Positions 1-5,609 of a stretch of DNA of 10,939 bases are shown one piece after another. The stretch lies in NCBI GenBank assembly GCA_021778575.1, contig JAJYCH010000080.1, forward strand, positions 1-10,939, written 5' to 3'. The position numbers and the translations under genes were made by a program. The stretch is from Planctomycetota bacterium. GTDB taxonomy: Bacteria > Planctomycetota > Planctomycetia > Isosphaerales > Isosphaeraceae. Positions within the stretch are counted from its first letter, which is position 1; each line of letters begins with the position of its first letter. Under the pieces are notes generated by a model. It searched no databases, was not told where the DNA came from, and saw only the letters and a program-made list of their open reading frames with translations.

Positions 1-99
1 TCCGCTGTGCGGACCGTGGTTTCGATCGACAAATCTCGAAGGTCTGGTCGTCGACCCGTGGTCGAGCGAAGGCCGCAAACGCGGTCCGCACAGCGGACC
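1..99. repeat. Pair of inverted near-palindromic repeats (REP- or MITE-like)
   Basis: Bases 1-16 and 82-97 are perfect reverse complements (16 bp). Each arm is itself a hairpin. The right copy, 83-99, reads GGTCCGC-ACA-GCGGACC: a 7-bp stem with a 3-base loop. The left copy is cut by the window edge but shows TCCGC-TGT-GCGGA. The 65 bases between them contain a smaller dyad, GGTCG-T-CGACC at 46-56, and no open frame that looks like protein. This is either two REP-type units in opposite orientation or a short MITE-like element with terminal inverted repeats. The left boundary and any target duplication lie outside the window. Confidence 0.6.
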
Positions 100-128
100 C
101 TACCAGACTTTGCAATCCTCCTGGCCGG

Positions 129-157
129 TTGACCAGGTTTCGCCCCTCGGGCACAAT
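129..157 (+). promoter_or_regulatory. Candidate sigma-70-like promoter of the DUF1080 gene
   Basis: TTGACC at 129-134 matches five of six bases of the -35 consensus. After exactly 17 bases, CACAAT at 152-157 matches four of six bases of the -10 consensus. Transcription would begin near 164-166 and leave a leader of about 50 bases before the ATG at 215. The call rests only on motif match and spacing. Housekeeping promoters in planctomycetes are poorly defined, so this is moderate at best. Confidence 0.35.
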
Positions 158-165
158 CGCCGGTT

Positions 166-181
166 CGAGGTTCGAACCTCG
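166..181. promoter_or_regulatory. Perfect 16-bp palindrome, operator-like
   Basis: CGAGGTTCGAACCTCG is identical to its own reverse complement over all 16 bases. It begins at the expected transcription start of the promoter at 129-157 and ends 33 bases before the DUF1080 start codon. A full palindrome at +1 is where a dimeric repressor would act. In RNA it could also form a stem with a short loop. No regulator can be named. Confidence 0.45.
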
Positions 182-214
182 GCAACGACGCAGCTCAATC
201 CTGGAGAACGACTG

Positions 215-829
215 ATGAATCGACGCTTTTTCACCCTCGCCGCCGGCCTCGCGCTGGCGCTGGCTCCCTCGATCGTGGCGGCCGAGGACGGCTTCACCCC
301 CCTGTTCAACGGCAAGGATCTGACCGGCTGGATCACACCCAATAGCGGCACCCTGTTCACGGTCGAAAACGGCGAGATCGTCGGCCGATCGAAAAAAGGG
401 GAGCTGAAGAAGAACGAATTCCTGGTCACCGACAAGCCCTATGGTGACTTCGTCCTCAAGGCCAAGGTGAAATTCTCCAGCGGCAATTCGGGAATCCAGT
501 TCCGGAGCGAGCGAGCCCCCGACGGAGCCGTGGCCGGCCCCCAGGCCGACATCGCCGACGGTTACTGGGGCCTGCTCTACGAGGAGCGTCGCCGGGGGAT
601 TCTCGAACAGTATCCCAAGGAGAAGGCTGCGGCCCTGATCCACAAAGGGGACTGGAACGACTTCGAGATCACCGCGAAGGGCAAGCATTTCATCATCAAG
701 ATCAACGGGACCACGGTCATCGACCGGACCGATGAGAAGTTCGAGAACAGCGGGATCATCGCTCTCCAACTTCACGCCGGCCCGCCGATGGAAGTTCGAT
801 TCAAGGATATCGAGATCAAGACGCTCTGA
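215..829 (+). CDS. Secreted DUF1080 (3-keto-disaccharide hydrolase family) protein
   Basis: The product is 204 residues with an N-terminal signal peptide: RR at 3-4, a hydrophobic stretch at about 6-20, and likely cleavage after VAA at 21-23. One jelly-roll-like domain fills the mature part. Family marks are FNGKDLTGW at 31-39, NSGIQFRS at 91-98, a GPQADI segment at 108-113, and a closing LQLHAGPPMEVRFKDI at 185-199. The family (Pfam DUF1080/3keto-disac_hyd) is very abundant in planctomycetes and is linked to hydrolysis of 3-keto-glycosides; the substrate here is unknown. The ATG at 215 was chosen because GGAGAA at 203-208 is a good ribosome site and the signal peptide follows directly. An in-frame ATG at 110 would add 35 residues in front of the signal peptide. 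The stop lies 2 bp from the convergent stop of the next gene, leaving no room for a terminator between them. Family is firm; substrate and exact function are inference. Confidence 0.88.
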   Translation: MNRRFFTLAAGLALALAPSIVAAEDGFTPLFNGKDLTGWITPNSGTLFTVENGEIVGRSKKGELKKNEFLVTDKPYGDFVLKAKVKFSSGNSGIQFRSERAPDGAVAGPQADIADGYWGLLYEERRRGILEQYPKEKAAALIHKGDWNDFEITAKGKHFIIKINGTTVIDRTDEKFENSGIIALQLHAGPPMEVRFKDIEIKTL

Positions 830-831
830 GA

Positions 832-2241
832 TCAATCAACCTTGTTAAAGAGCAACTGCTCGATCTTGCCGTCGGATGAGCGGTACATCAGCCCGCCGAG
901 CTTGACCGACGGAAATTTGAGCTGGATCGACGTGACTTCGAGGCCGCCACGCTCGCGAGGGGTGGAGGCCTCGACGCTCGTCGGCTCGCCCAGCGCCTTC
1001 AGCTTGGGTGCGGCCTCGGCGACCTTCTCATCGGTCAGGTAGACCGAGAATTCTTCGCCCAGCCGCTTCCGGTCGAGCTTGCCCGACTGCATCTGATGGA
1101 AAAAGTCGACTGCGGCTTCCTTCGCCGACGGACCCGCGACCTTGGGAACGTCAACCGGATTCTCGGCCTTGTTGATCAGGCCGACGATCGTGGCGACGAC
1201 ATCGGGCTCGGCCTGCTCGTCGTTGATCAGCACGACGACAGCCGACTTGGTCCGGGGGATGAACGTATTCGACGCCCGGAACCCGCTCACCGCTCCGCCG
1301 TGCGACAGGGTCAATCCACCATTCTCGCGCTTGATATTCAAGCCGCAGCCATAGTCGCGAACCCGGCCATCCTTGAGCGTGACCGGCGTCGTCATCAAGC
1401 GATACGAGGCCGGGCTGAGAATCCGCCCTTCCATCAAGGCGATATCCCACCTGGCCAGATCGGTTGCCGTCGACCAGAGGTTACCGGCGCCGAATAGCCA
1501 GGTCGGCTTCTCGGGAATGGCCTGACTCAGTGGTTCGAGGGCGAAAGGCGTGTAGCCTTCGGCTCGACTTGCTAAGAAACTATTAGTCAAGAACCCCGAC
1601 TGCCACATACCGAGCGGGTAGAGAATATTATTGTAGACGAAAGACGAGCTGCTACCAACCTGCTCAATAATCTTGCCCAGAATCATGTACCCCGTATTAC
1701 TATAGGACCAGCGTGTCCCCGGCTCGAAATCGAGTGGAACCCCGGCGTATTCCGTGATGATCTGATCAACGGTCGAATCATCGGTGAGCCGTCGATCAAC
1801 GAAATCAAGCGGATAGTAGTCGTGATAGCCCGAGGTGTGGGTCATCAACTGGTAAAGTGTGATGTCGTGTGCCCGGGTCAGAGTGGGAAAGTACTTGGCG
1901 ACCTTGTCATCAACCGACAGCTTCCCCTGCTCTGCCAGCTTCAAGATCGCCGCGCAAGTAAATTGCTTGGTGACTGAACCGGCTGCGAACGCCGTGTCGA
2001 CGGTGACGGGTTCGTTGTTCTCGATCGACCGCTTGCCGTACCCCTTGGCGAAGACAATCCGGCTATCGCGGACAATCGCCACCGAGAGCCCCGTCGTATT
2101 CTTTTCCTGGACAGCCGCGGCGATGTAGGCGTCGATCGCCTCCAGGTCGAATGTCCTGGGGGGGACTGGCGGCTTCGGGGTCTGGGCGGAAGCCTCGAAA
2201 CAACAAGCCAGGAAGGCCAGGGCGAACAATTGAATGCGCAT
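832..2241 (-). CDS. Secreted serine beta-lactamase / DD-peptidase-like hydrolase (PF00144 family)
   Basis: The product is 469 residues. A signal peptide covers about 1-19, with cleavage after ASA at 17-19 and then a Pro-rich linker. The class C beta-lactamase/DD-peptidase fold spans about 31-360. Its catalytic motifs are complete: S89-V-T-K92 with the nucleophile Ser89, Y180-S-N182, and H314-G-G. The last 100 residues (about 370-469) form a separate small alpha/beta domain of the kind often appended to this family, function unknown. The enzyme acts outside the cytoplasm. Homologues include D-alanyl-D-alanine carboxypeptidases, esterases and true beta-lactamases, and the sequence alone does not separate these. 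The start at 2241 is preferred because GGAGAA lies a few bases upstream and a signal peptide follows. A longer frame from 2343 has no signal peptide at its start. It lies 111 bp downstream of the Spy-like gene on the same strand, so co-transcription is possible. The stretch coding for about residues 180-230 (near 1550-1700) looks lower in GC than its surroundings. Confidence 0.88.
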   Translation of the reverse strand: MRIQLFALAFLACCFEASAQTPKPPVPPRTFDLEAIDAYIAAAVQEKNTTGLSVAIVRDSRIVFAKGYGKRSIENNEPVTVDTAFAAGSVTKQFTCAAILKLAEQGKLSVDDKVAKYFPTLTRAHDITLYQLMTHTSGYHDYYPLDFVDRRLTDDSTVDQIITEYAGVPLDFEPGTRWSYSNTGYMILGKIIEQVGSSSSFVYNNILYPLGMWQSGFLTNSFLASRAEGYTPFALEPLSQAIPEKPTWLFGAGNLWSTATDLARWDIALMEGRILSPASYRLMTTPVTLKDGRVRDYGCGLNIKRENGGLTLSHGGAVSGFRASNTFIPRTKSAVVVLINDEQAEPDVVATIVGLINKAENPVDVPKVAGPSAKEAAVDFFHQMQSGKLDRKRLGEEFSVYLTDEKVAEAAPKLKALGEPTSVEASTPRERGGLEVTSIQLKFPSVKLGGLMYRSSDGKIEQLLFNKVD

Positions 2242-2281
2242 CCGCGTTCTCCGGAAGGAAATCAGGGCAGGAAAATAACCT

Positions 2282-2302
2282 ACCAGGACAGTAAGCCCTG
2301 GT
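2282..2302 (-). terminator. Weak hairpin between the Spy-like and beta-lactamase-like genes
   Basis: ACCAGG at 2282-2287 pairs with CCTGGT at 2297-2302 around a 9-base loop. Read on the minus strand, it is followed about five bases later by ATTTT. This could be a poor intrinsic terminator or attenuator of the upstream Spy-like gene. The 6-bp stem and short T run make this a weak call, and read-through into the next gene is quite possible. Confidence 0.18.
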
Positions 2303-2352
2303 CGATCTCCTGCCCCATTCCTGGCCGGATGACGCGGGTTCATCGAGTCGAT

Positions 2353-3372
2353 TCACGCCCGGCTCGACTTCTTGGTCTTGGGCTGAGCTTTGGGCATCTC
2401 CGGTTTTTTCTCGGTCGGCTCGGCCTTTGGCTCAGCGTCCTCGGTCGATTTCGGCGTGGCTTGTCCGCCGTCGATCTTGGTGAAGTCGAACGGTTTGCCG
2501 GTCAATTTTTCAAAGGCGGACTTCTGTTCGGCGGTCAACACCGCGCCGATCTTGGTGCCGGCTTCGTGACGGCTTTGCTTCTGGGCTTCGAGCATCTTGG
2601 CGAAATCCGGCTGGTTTTCCGGCTTGAGGAAGTCGGGCAGACCTCCGGGAGGTCCACCACCGCCGGGAAAACCGCCTCCAGGAAACGGGCCAGTGGGCAA
2701 GCCGGCACCGAATTCGCCGTCAATGCCCATTTCCTCCATGTTGCCAACTCCAGGATTGGCGTTGGAATTACCGGCTGGTCGTCGCGACTTCGAGGCTCCT
2801 TTTTTCGCCTTTGTCGTACTCGGCTGATTGGTCGGGGGAGTTGAATTCGGGGTGCCGTTCTCGCCTTCCTGAAGCTGGCCGAGCATCGCGGGCATCGATC
2901 GCCGTTGCGCCTGGCGCATCTCGCCGACGATGGTCTTGATCTTCTTGGTCTGGGTCGGACTCAGCTTGAGCTTCGAGGCAATCTCGGACCGCGCGGCGGC
3001 GAGAAACCCCTCACGCTGGAGTTGGATTTGCGAATAGCGGGTCTTCTGATTCTTGTCGAGCACCCGGAGCAGTGCGGCCTGGTGTTCGCGGTGCAGTCCG
3101 GCCATCGTTTCCGCGAATTCCTGGGGCTCCGCGCCGCTTTCCTGGAGCGACTGGAACGTCTCGCGACTCTTCGGGCCGATCGATGCCTGAAGTCCGTTGA
3201 TCTGACTCTTTTGCTTCTCGGACAGGCCGAGATCGGTCTGTACCGCCTCCTGGAGAAGCAAACTCTCCCGAGGCAGTTGAGGGAATCCTTGAGCCTGAAT
3301 CGACGTCGGCACCGTCAAGGCGAACGCGACAAACAGGCCAGCCGTGAGACATGAGAGAGGGCTCGGTCGCAT
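2353..3372 (-). CDS. Secreted Spy/CpxP-like protein with LTxxQ-type motifs
   Basis: The product is 339 residues with a clear signal peptide (1-27, ending SIQAQ). The mature part is mostly predicted helix. It carries three related motifs: LGLSEKQ at 48-54, LKLSPTQ at 135-141 and VLTAEQ at 278-283. This LTxxQ signature is typical of periplasmic Spy/CpxP-like proteins, which in enterobacteria act as envelope-stress chaperones or sensors. Between the second and third motifs is a low-complexity linker (about 170-250), first Thr/Ser/Lys-rich, then Gly/Pro-rich around 223-245. The C-terminal 35 residues are rich in Lys, Pro and Glu and end KKSSRA. Such multi-motif secreted proteins are common in planctomycetes and mostly unnamed. 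The ATG at 3372 has GGAG upstream and starts directly into the signal peptide. Class is likely; a chaperone or metal-binding role is inference. Confidence 0.75.
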   Translation of the reverse strand: MRPSPLSCLTAGLFVAFALTVPTSIQAQGFPQLPRESLLLQEAVQTDLGLSEKQKSQINGLQASIGPKSRETFQSLQESGAEPQEFAETMAGLHREHQAALLRVLDKNQKTRYSQIQLQREGFLAAARSEIASKLKLSPTQTKKIKTIVGEMRQAQRRSMPAMLGQLQEGENGTPNSTPPTNQPSTTKAKKGASKSRRPAGNSNANPGVGNMEEMGIDGEFGAGLPTGPFPGGGFPGGGGPPGGLPDFLKPENQPDFAKMLEAQKQSRHEAGTKIGAVLTAEQKSAFEKLTGKPFDFTKIDGGQATPKSTEDAEPKAEPTEKKPEMPKAQPKTKKSSRA

Positions 3373-3581
3373 CGGGCGGCTCCGGAAGTGAAGAATCGAG
3401 AAGTGGTTAAGTCGGCGAAAACGAAGCCAACCAGAATTGGCTCGCCCCGTTCGCTGCGTTCGGCCCCCCCCCGTTTCCTCAATCCTAGTCGATCGAGGAT
3501 CGACAAACCAACCGGAAACTTTTCGATGGTTGTTCTGTCAACTCCTCGACCGATTCGCCCCGAACCGTCGCGGCGCGGGCT
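3373..3581. other. Intergenic region upstream of the Spy-like gene
   Basis: These 209 bases separate two minus-strand genes and hold no convincing gene. They contain a hairpin AGCCAA-CCAGAA-TTGGCT (3425-3442), a run of nine C on the plus strand (3464-3472), a close direct repeat CGTTCG around 3449-3462, and a TTGACA on the minus strand (3541 down to 3536). No good -10 box follows that TTGACA. No clear terminator for the upstream STAS-FHA-STAS gene was found. Confidence 0.5.
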
Positions 3582-5117
3582 TCAGACCTGTCGAAGCAGT
3601 TCCGCCGGTTCGGGCCAGGCGGCGATGACGGCTTCTTCGACCGTCGCGTGATAGTCGACGAGCATCCCGAGCCTGATCTGTTCGAGGACGACAGCGACTC
3701 GGGGGTTGGCCAGGCAAACGCGGAGTGCCCCGCCCGTCCGATCGAGTCGAAGGTGATGAGCGACCAGAACTCCGATCGCTCGACCGGAGAGATGGGCCAC
3801 GTTGGTGAGGTTGATCACTACCCGGTTCGGAACGCGCCGGCGGCCCAGCGAGATCAACGCTTCGCGAAGCGCGTCGACGTCGGCCTCGTCGTCGAGGTCG
3901 GCGGTCAGCGGGGTCACGACCAGAACGCCTTCGATCACTTCATATTTCAGGCCGACTTCCTGGCCCAGTTCACTGAGGTCGAAAAATTCTTCGGTTACTT
4001 CGTGATTCTCGACCAGGGGCAACAGGTCGTGTTCGTCGGATCGAAAAACGTCGGTGCTCCGCTCGTCACGCGGAATCACGGTTTCCGCGGTCCGGCTGAT
4101 TCGGAGCTGAAACGAGAGCTTGCCCACCTGGATCTTGTCGCCGTCCCGGACCTCGGCCTCGCGGTTACGCAAGGTCCGGCCGTTGAGGATTGTCCCGTTG
4201 GTGCTCGACAGGTCGTGAAGAAAGAGCCTGGCCCCGCGTCGTTCGATCGCGGCGTGTGACCGGCTTACCGTCGCGGAGCGAACGCGGAGGTCGCAATCGG
4301 GTCCACGGCCGATCACGAATCTCGCCCCTTTGATCGCCACGGGTTTTCCTGCCGAGCGGCCGTCCTGAACGATAAGTCGAGCAGCGGTCATGACGGGATG
4401 ATCCTCAACAAGGCGGGCGGACGAATGGGGGGAAAATGACGGCCGATCGCGCTTTTCTTCGGCCCTCATCAAGGCCGTCAAGATCGAGACCGGAAGCGGG
4501 CGAAGTCCGGGGAGAGCAGGCCAGAGCCCCGCGACCGCCGCCGCCGTATCGGGGTAGAGGGCCACTTTGGGGTCGAGTCCGGTCATGGCGAAAATCTTCG
4601 CGACCTCGGGCTTGAGACCGGAGAACTTCACCGCTGATCCCTCGGCCGAGCCACAGTCACGAACCGCCTCGTCGATCATCCGGGCCGCCCAGCTCGATAG
4701 TCGCTCGACCGCGAAGAAATCGAGAATCATCCGACGATGGCTAGCCTCGACCAGGGCCTTGAGGTCGCCGATCAACTCGAACAGATCCTCTTCCTTGATC
4801 AGTGCCTGATCGGTCAGCGAGACGATCGCGATTCCGCGCCGCCTGCTCAACCGAAACCGAGCCCAGCCTACCGTTTCGGTGGCCGTGGTCGACTTGGTGA
4901 TCGACCGCGACACCTGGGGCGATCGTTTGGTCAGACTGAGACCATCGAGCGACGTCATCCAGTCGGGCTCGGTCGAAGGTTTGTCGCGACCGTCGAGCGT
5001 GCTGACCACCCAGGCCTCGATCCGGCCGATGGAGGCATCGTCGAGGACCAGCGTCGCCGTCGAGCGGATCTCGCGTGTTCCTCGAAGTCCCGGGAATCTC
5101 AGGGCTCGATGGCTCAT
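3582..5117 (-). CDS. STAS-FHA-STAS three-domain signalling protein
   Basis: The product is 511 residues, soluble, with no signal peptide or membrane segment. Residues 1-85 are unassigned. A first STAS-like domain covers about 86-200; the strand ILDF at 131-134 leads into LSSW at 140-143, the place of the conserved serines of anti-anti-sigma proteins. An FHA domain covers about 247-340 with its full phosphothreonine-binding set: G270-R271, S285-R-S-H288, S304-S-T-N-G-T309, N312-G313. An acidic linker follows. A second STAS domain covers about 390-502, with VVINLTNVAHLSG at 433-445. FHA domains bind phosphothreonine peptides, and STAS domains bind anti-sigma or kinase partners or nucleotides. 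The protein probably couples Ser/Thr kinase signalling to a partner-switching-type output, but no partner is nearby. The start at 5117 has GGGAG seven bases upstream; a longer frame from 5162 lacks a comparable site. The FHA call is very strong, STAS2 strong, STAS1 good; the pathway is inference. Confidence 0.85.
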   Translation of the reverse strand: MSHRALRFPGLRGTREIRSTATLVLDDASIGRIEAWVVSTLDGRDKPSTEPDWMTSLDGLSLTKRSPQVSRSITKSTTATETVGWARFRLSRRRGIAIVSLTDQALIKEEDLFELIGDLKALVEASHRRMILDFFAVERLSSWAARMIDEAVRDCGSAEGSAVKFSGLKPEVAKIFAMTGLDPKVALYPDTAAAVAGLWPALPGLRPLPVSILTALMRAEEKRDRPSFSPHSSARLVEDHPVMTAARLIVQDGRSAGKPVAIKGARFVIGRGPDCDLRVRSATVSRSHAAIERRGARLFLHDLSSTNGTILNGRTLRNREAEVRDGDKIQVGKLSFQLRISRTAETVIPRDERSTDVFRSDEHDLLPLVENHEVTEEFFDLSELGQEVGLKYEVIEGVLVVTPLTADLDDEADVDALREALISLGRRRVPNRVVINLTNVAHLSGRAIGVLVAHHLRLDRTGGALRVCLANPRVAVVLEQIRLGMLVDYHATVEEAVIAAWPEPAELLRQV

Positions 5118-5169
5118 GAAAGTCTCCCTCAAGTGCGAAAAAACACGCGAACGAACGAACATCGAGCAC

Positions 5170-5184
5170 CGCGAGTGCCTCGCG
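5170..5184. repeat. Small hairpin in the leader of the STAS-FHA-STAS gene
   Basis: CGCGAG-TGC-CTCGCG is a perfect 6-bp GC-rich stem with a 3-base loop, 53-67 bases upstream of the minus-strand start at 5117. It would probably lie in the leader RNA of that gene. No T run follows it, so it is not a normal intrinsic terminator. Confidence 0.4.
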
Positions 5185-5229
5185 AAGCAGGTCGATCGCC
5201 AGATTCCGGATCGAAACTCGACGGATCGG

Positions 5230-5247
5230 GGATACGCGATAGTATCC
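5230..5247. promoter_or_regulatory. Inverted repeat GGATAC-N6-GTATCC, operator-like
   Basis: GGATAC at 5230-5235 and GTATCC at 5242-5247 are perfect reverse complements separated by six bases. The centre is about 120 bp upstream of the STAS-FHA-STAS start codon. The form (6-bp half sites, about one helical turn between centres) fits a dimeric DNA-binding protein better than a terminator. The minus strand also shows TACTAT within it, a possible -10 without a good -35. The binding protein is unknown. Confidence 0.35.
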
Positions 5248-5269
5248 AGCTAACCGGTCGAAACAGGGT

Positions 5270-5298
5270 GCATCCGGGCGTGGGCACGCCACGGATGC
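5270..5298. repeat. Strong 12-bp hairpin with one bulged base
   Basis: GCATCCG (5270-5276) pairs with CGGATGC (5292-5298). GGCGT (5277-5281) pairs with ACGCC (5286-5290) across a 4-base loop. A single A at 5291 is bulged. This gives 12 GC-rich base pairs in 29 bases, the strongest local fold in the window. Neither side has a T run, so a terminator is unlikely. A REP-type element or a structured RNA leader are the alternatives. Confidence 0.5.
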
Positions 5299-5503
5299 CG
5301 CGAACAAGCTCCCGGGATTTCGGGAAACCGTCGCCAGGATTCAGGTGGGGAGACGACACGACGGAATCAAGCGGAGTTCGGTCGTCTGATCGTCGTCCCA
5401 TTCGCACTCGATACTAGAGTAAGCGAGGCTCGAACCAGATCCGGCCCGAAAAAAATTCGTTCTTGCCCGATTGGTGGCGAGCCAGGACCCATTCTTGAGC
5501 GAT

Positions 5504-5529
5504 GTTCCGCTTGTCAAGCGGGTCGGAAC
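5504..5529. promoter_or_regulatory. Nested dyad upstream of the CPC-protein promoter
   Basis: GTTCCG (5504-5509) and CGGAAC (5524-5529) form an outer inverted repeat with a 14-base spacer. Inside and overlapping it, CCGCTT-GTC-AAGCGG (5507-5521) forms a second, perfect 6-bp dyad. The outer centre lies about 54 bases before the transcription start expected from the -10 box at 5559. That position suits an activator site. Confidence 0.35.
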
Positions 5530-5558
5530 GATTTCTCGCCAGCTCTCATGTCCTAGGT

Positions 5559-5564
5559 TATGAT
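5559..5564 (+). promoter_or_regulatory. Candidate -10 box of the CPC-protein/kinase operon
   Basis: TATGAT matches five of six bases of the -10 consensus and stands out in GC-rich DNA. Transcription would begin near 5571, giving a leader of about 38 bases before the TTG at 5609. No good -35 box lies 16-18 bases upstream (the sequence there is TCGCCA), so the promoter, if real, may need an activator or another sigma factor. Confidence 0.35.
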
Positions 5565-5599
5565 AGGGTTGAATCCAAAATATTCGCATTTTCTTTACG

Positions 5600-5609
5600 A
5601 GACATGTCT
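5600..5609. promoter_or_regulatory. Palindrome AGACATGTCT reaching into the TTG start codon
   Basis: These ten bases equal their own reverse complement, and the last one is the first base of the TTG start at 5609. Inside it, ATG at 5604 opens a two-codon frame (ATG-TCT-TGA) that stops at 5612, overlapping the TTG start. It may be a protein site, a translation-control element, or chance. Confidence 0.25.

Larger units (their letters stand above)
5118..5608. other. 491-bp divergent intergenic region rich in inverted repeats
   Basis: This stretch lies between the start of the STAS-FHA-STAS gene (leftward) and the CPC-protein gene (rightward). No open frame here looks like protein. It holds at least six inverted repeats: 5170-5184, 5230-5247, 5270-5298, 5310-5325, the pair 5351-5357 with 5381-5387, and 5504-5529. 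It also holds a three-fold CGAA repeat near 5148-5159 and an AT-rich patch at 5573-5597 next to the right-hand gene. Promoters for both flanking genes should lie here. Confidence 0.6.

Noticed and set aside
150..190. tRNA-like T-arm sequence (GGTTCGAACC)
   Set aside because: It is the centre of the 16-bp palindrome. No acceptor stem, D-arm or anticodon arm can be laid out around it.
110..214. In-frame upstream extension of the DUF1080 protein
   Set aside because: It would bury the signal peptide at residue 36 and run through the candidate promoter and palindrome; the ATG at 215 has a proper ribosome site.
2203..2241. Lipoprotein signal (Cys13/Cys14) in the beta-lactamase-like protein
   Set aside because: The residues before the cysteines (FLA-C, LAC-C) do not form a good lipobox, and ASA at 17-19 gives a normal signal-peptidase I site.
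2242..2343. In-frame upstream extension of the beta-lactamase-like protein
   Set aside because: It adds 34 residues with no secretory character before a clear signal peptide; the ATG at 2241 has GGAGAA just upstream.
3513..3541. TTGACA on the minus strand upstream of the Spy-like gene as a promoter
   Set aside because: The -35 match is perfect, but the hexamers at 16-18 bases spacing (GTTTCC, TTTCCG, TTCCGG) do not resemble a -10 box.
4741..5307. Minus-strand open frame of 188 codons overlapping the start of the STAS-FHA-STAS gene
   Set aside because: Its early part looks briefly protein-like, but most of it overlaps the STAS-FHA-STAS gene in another frame and becomes Arg/Gly/Asp-rich there.
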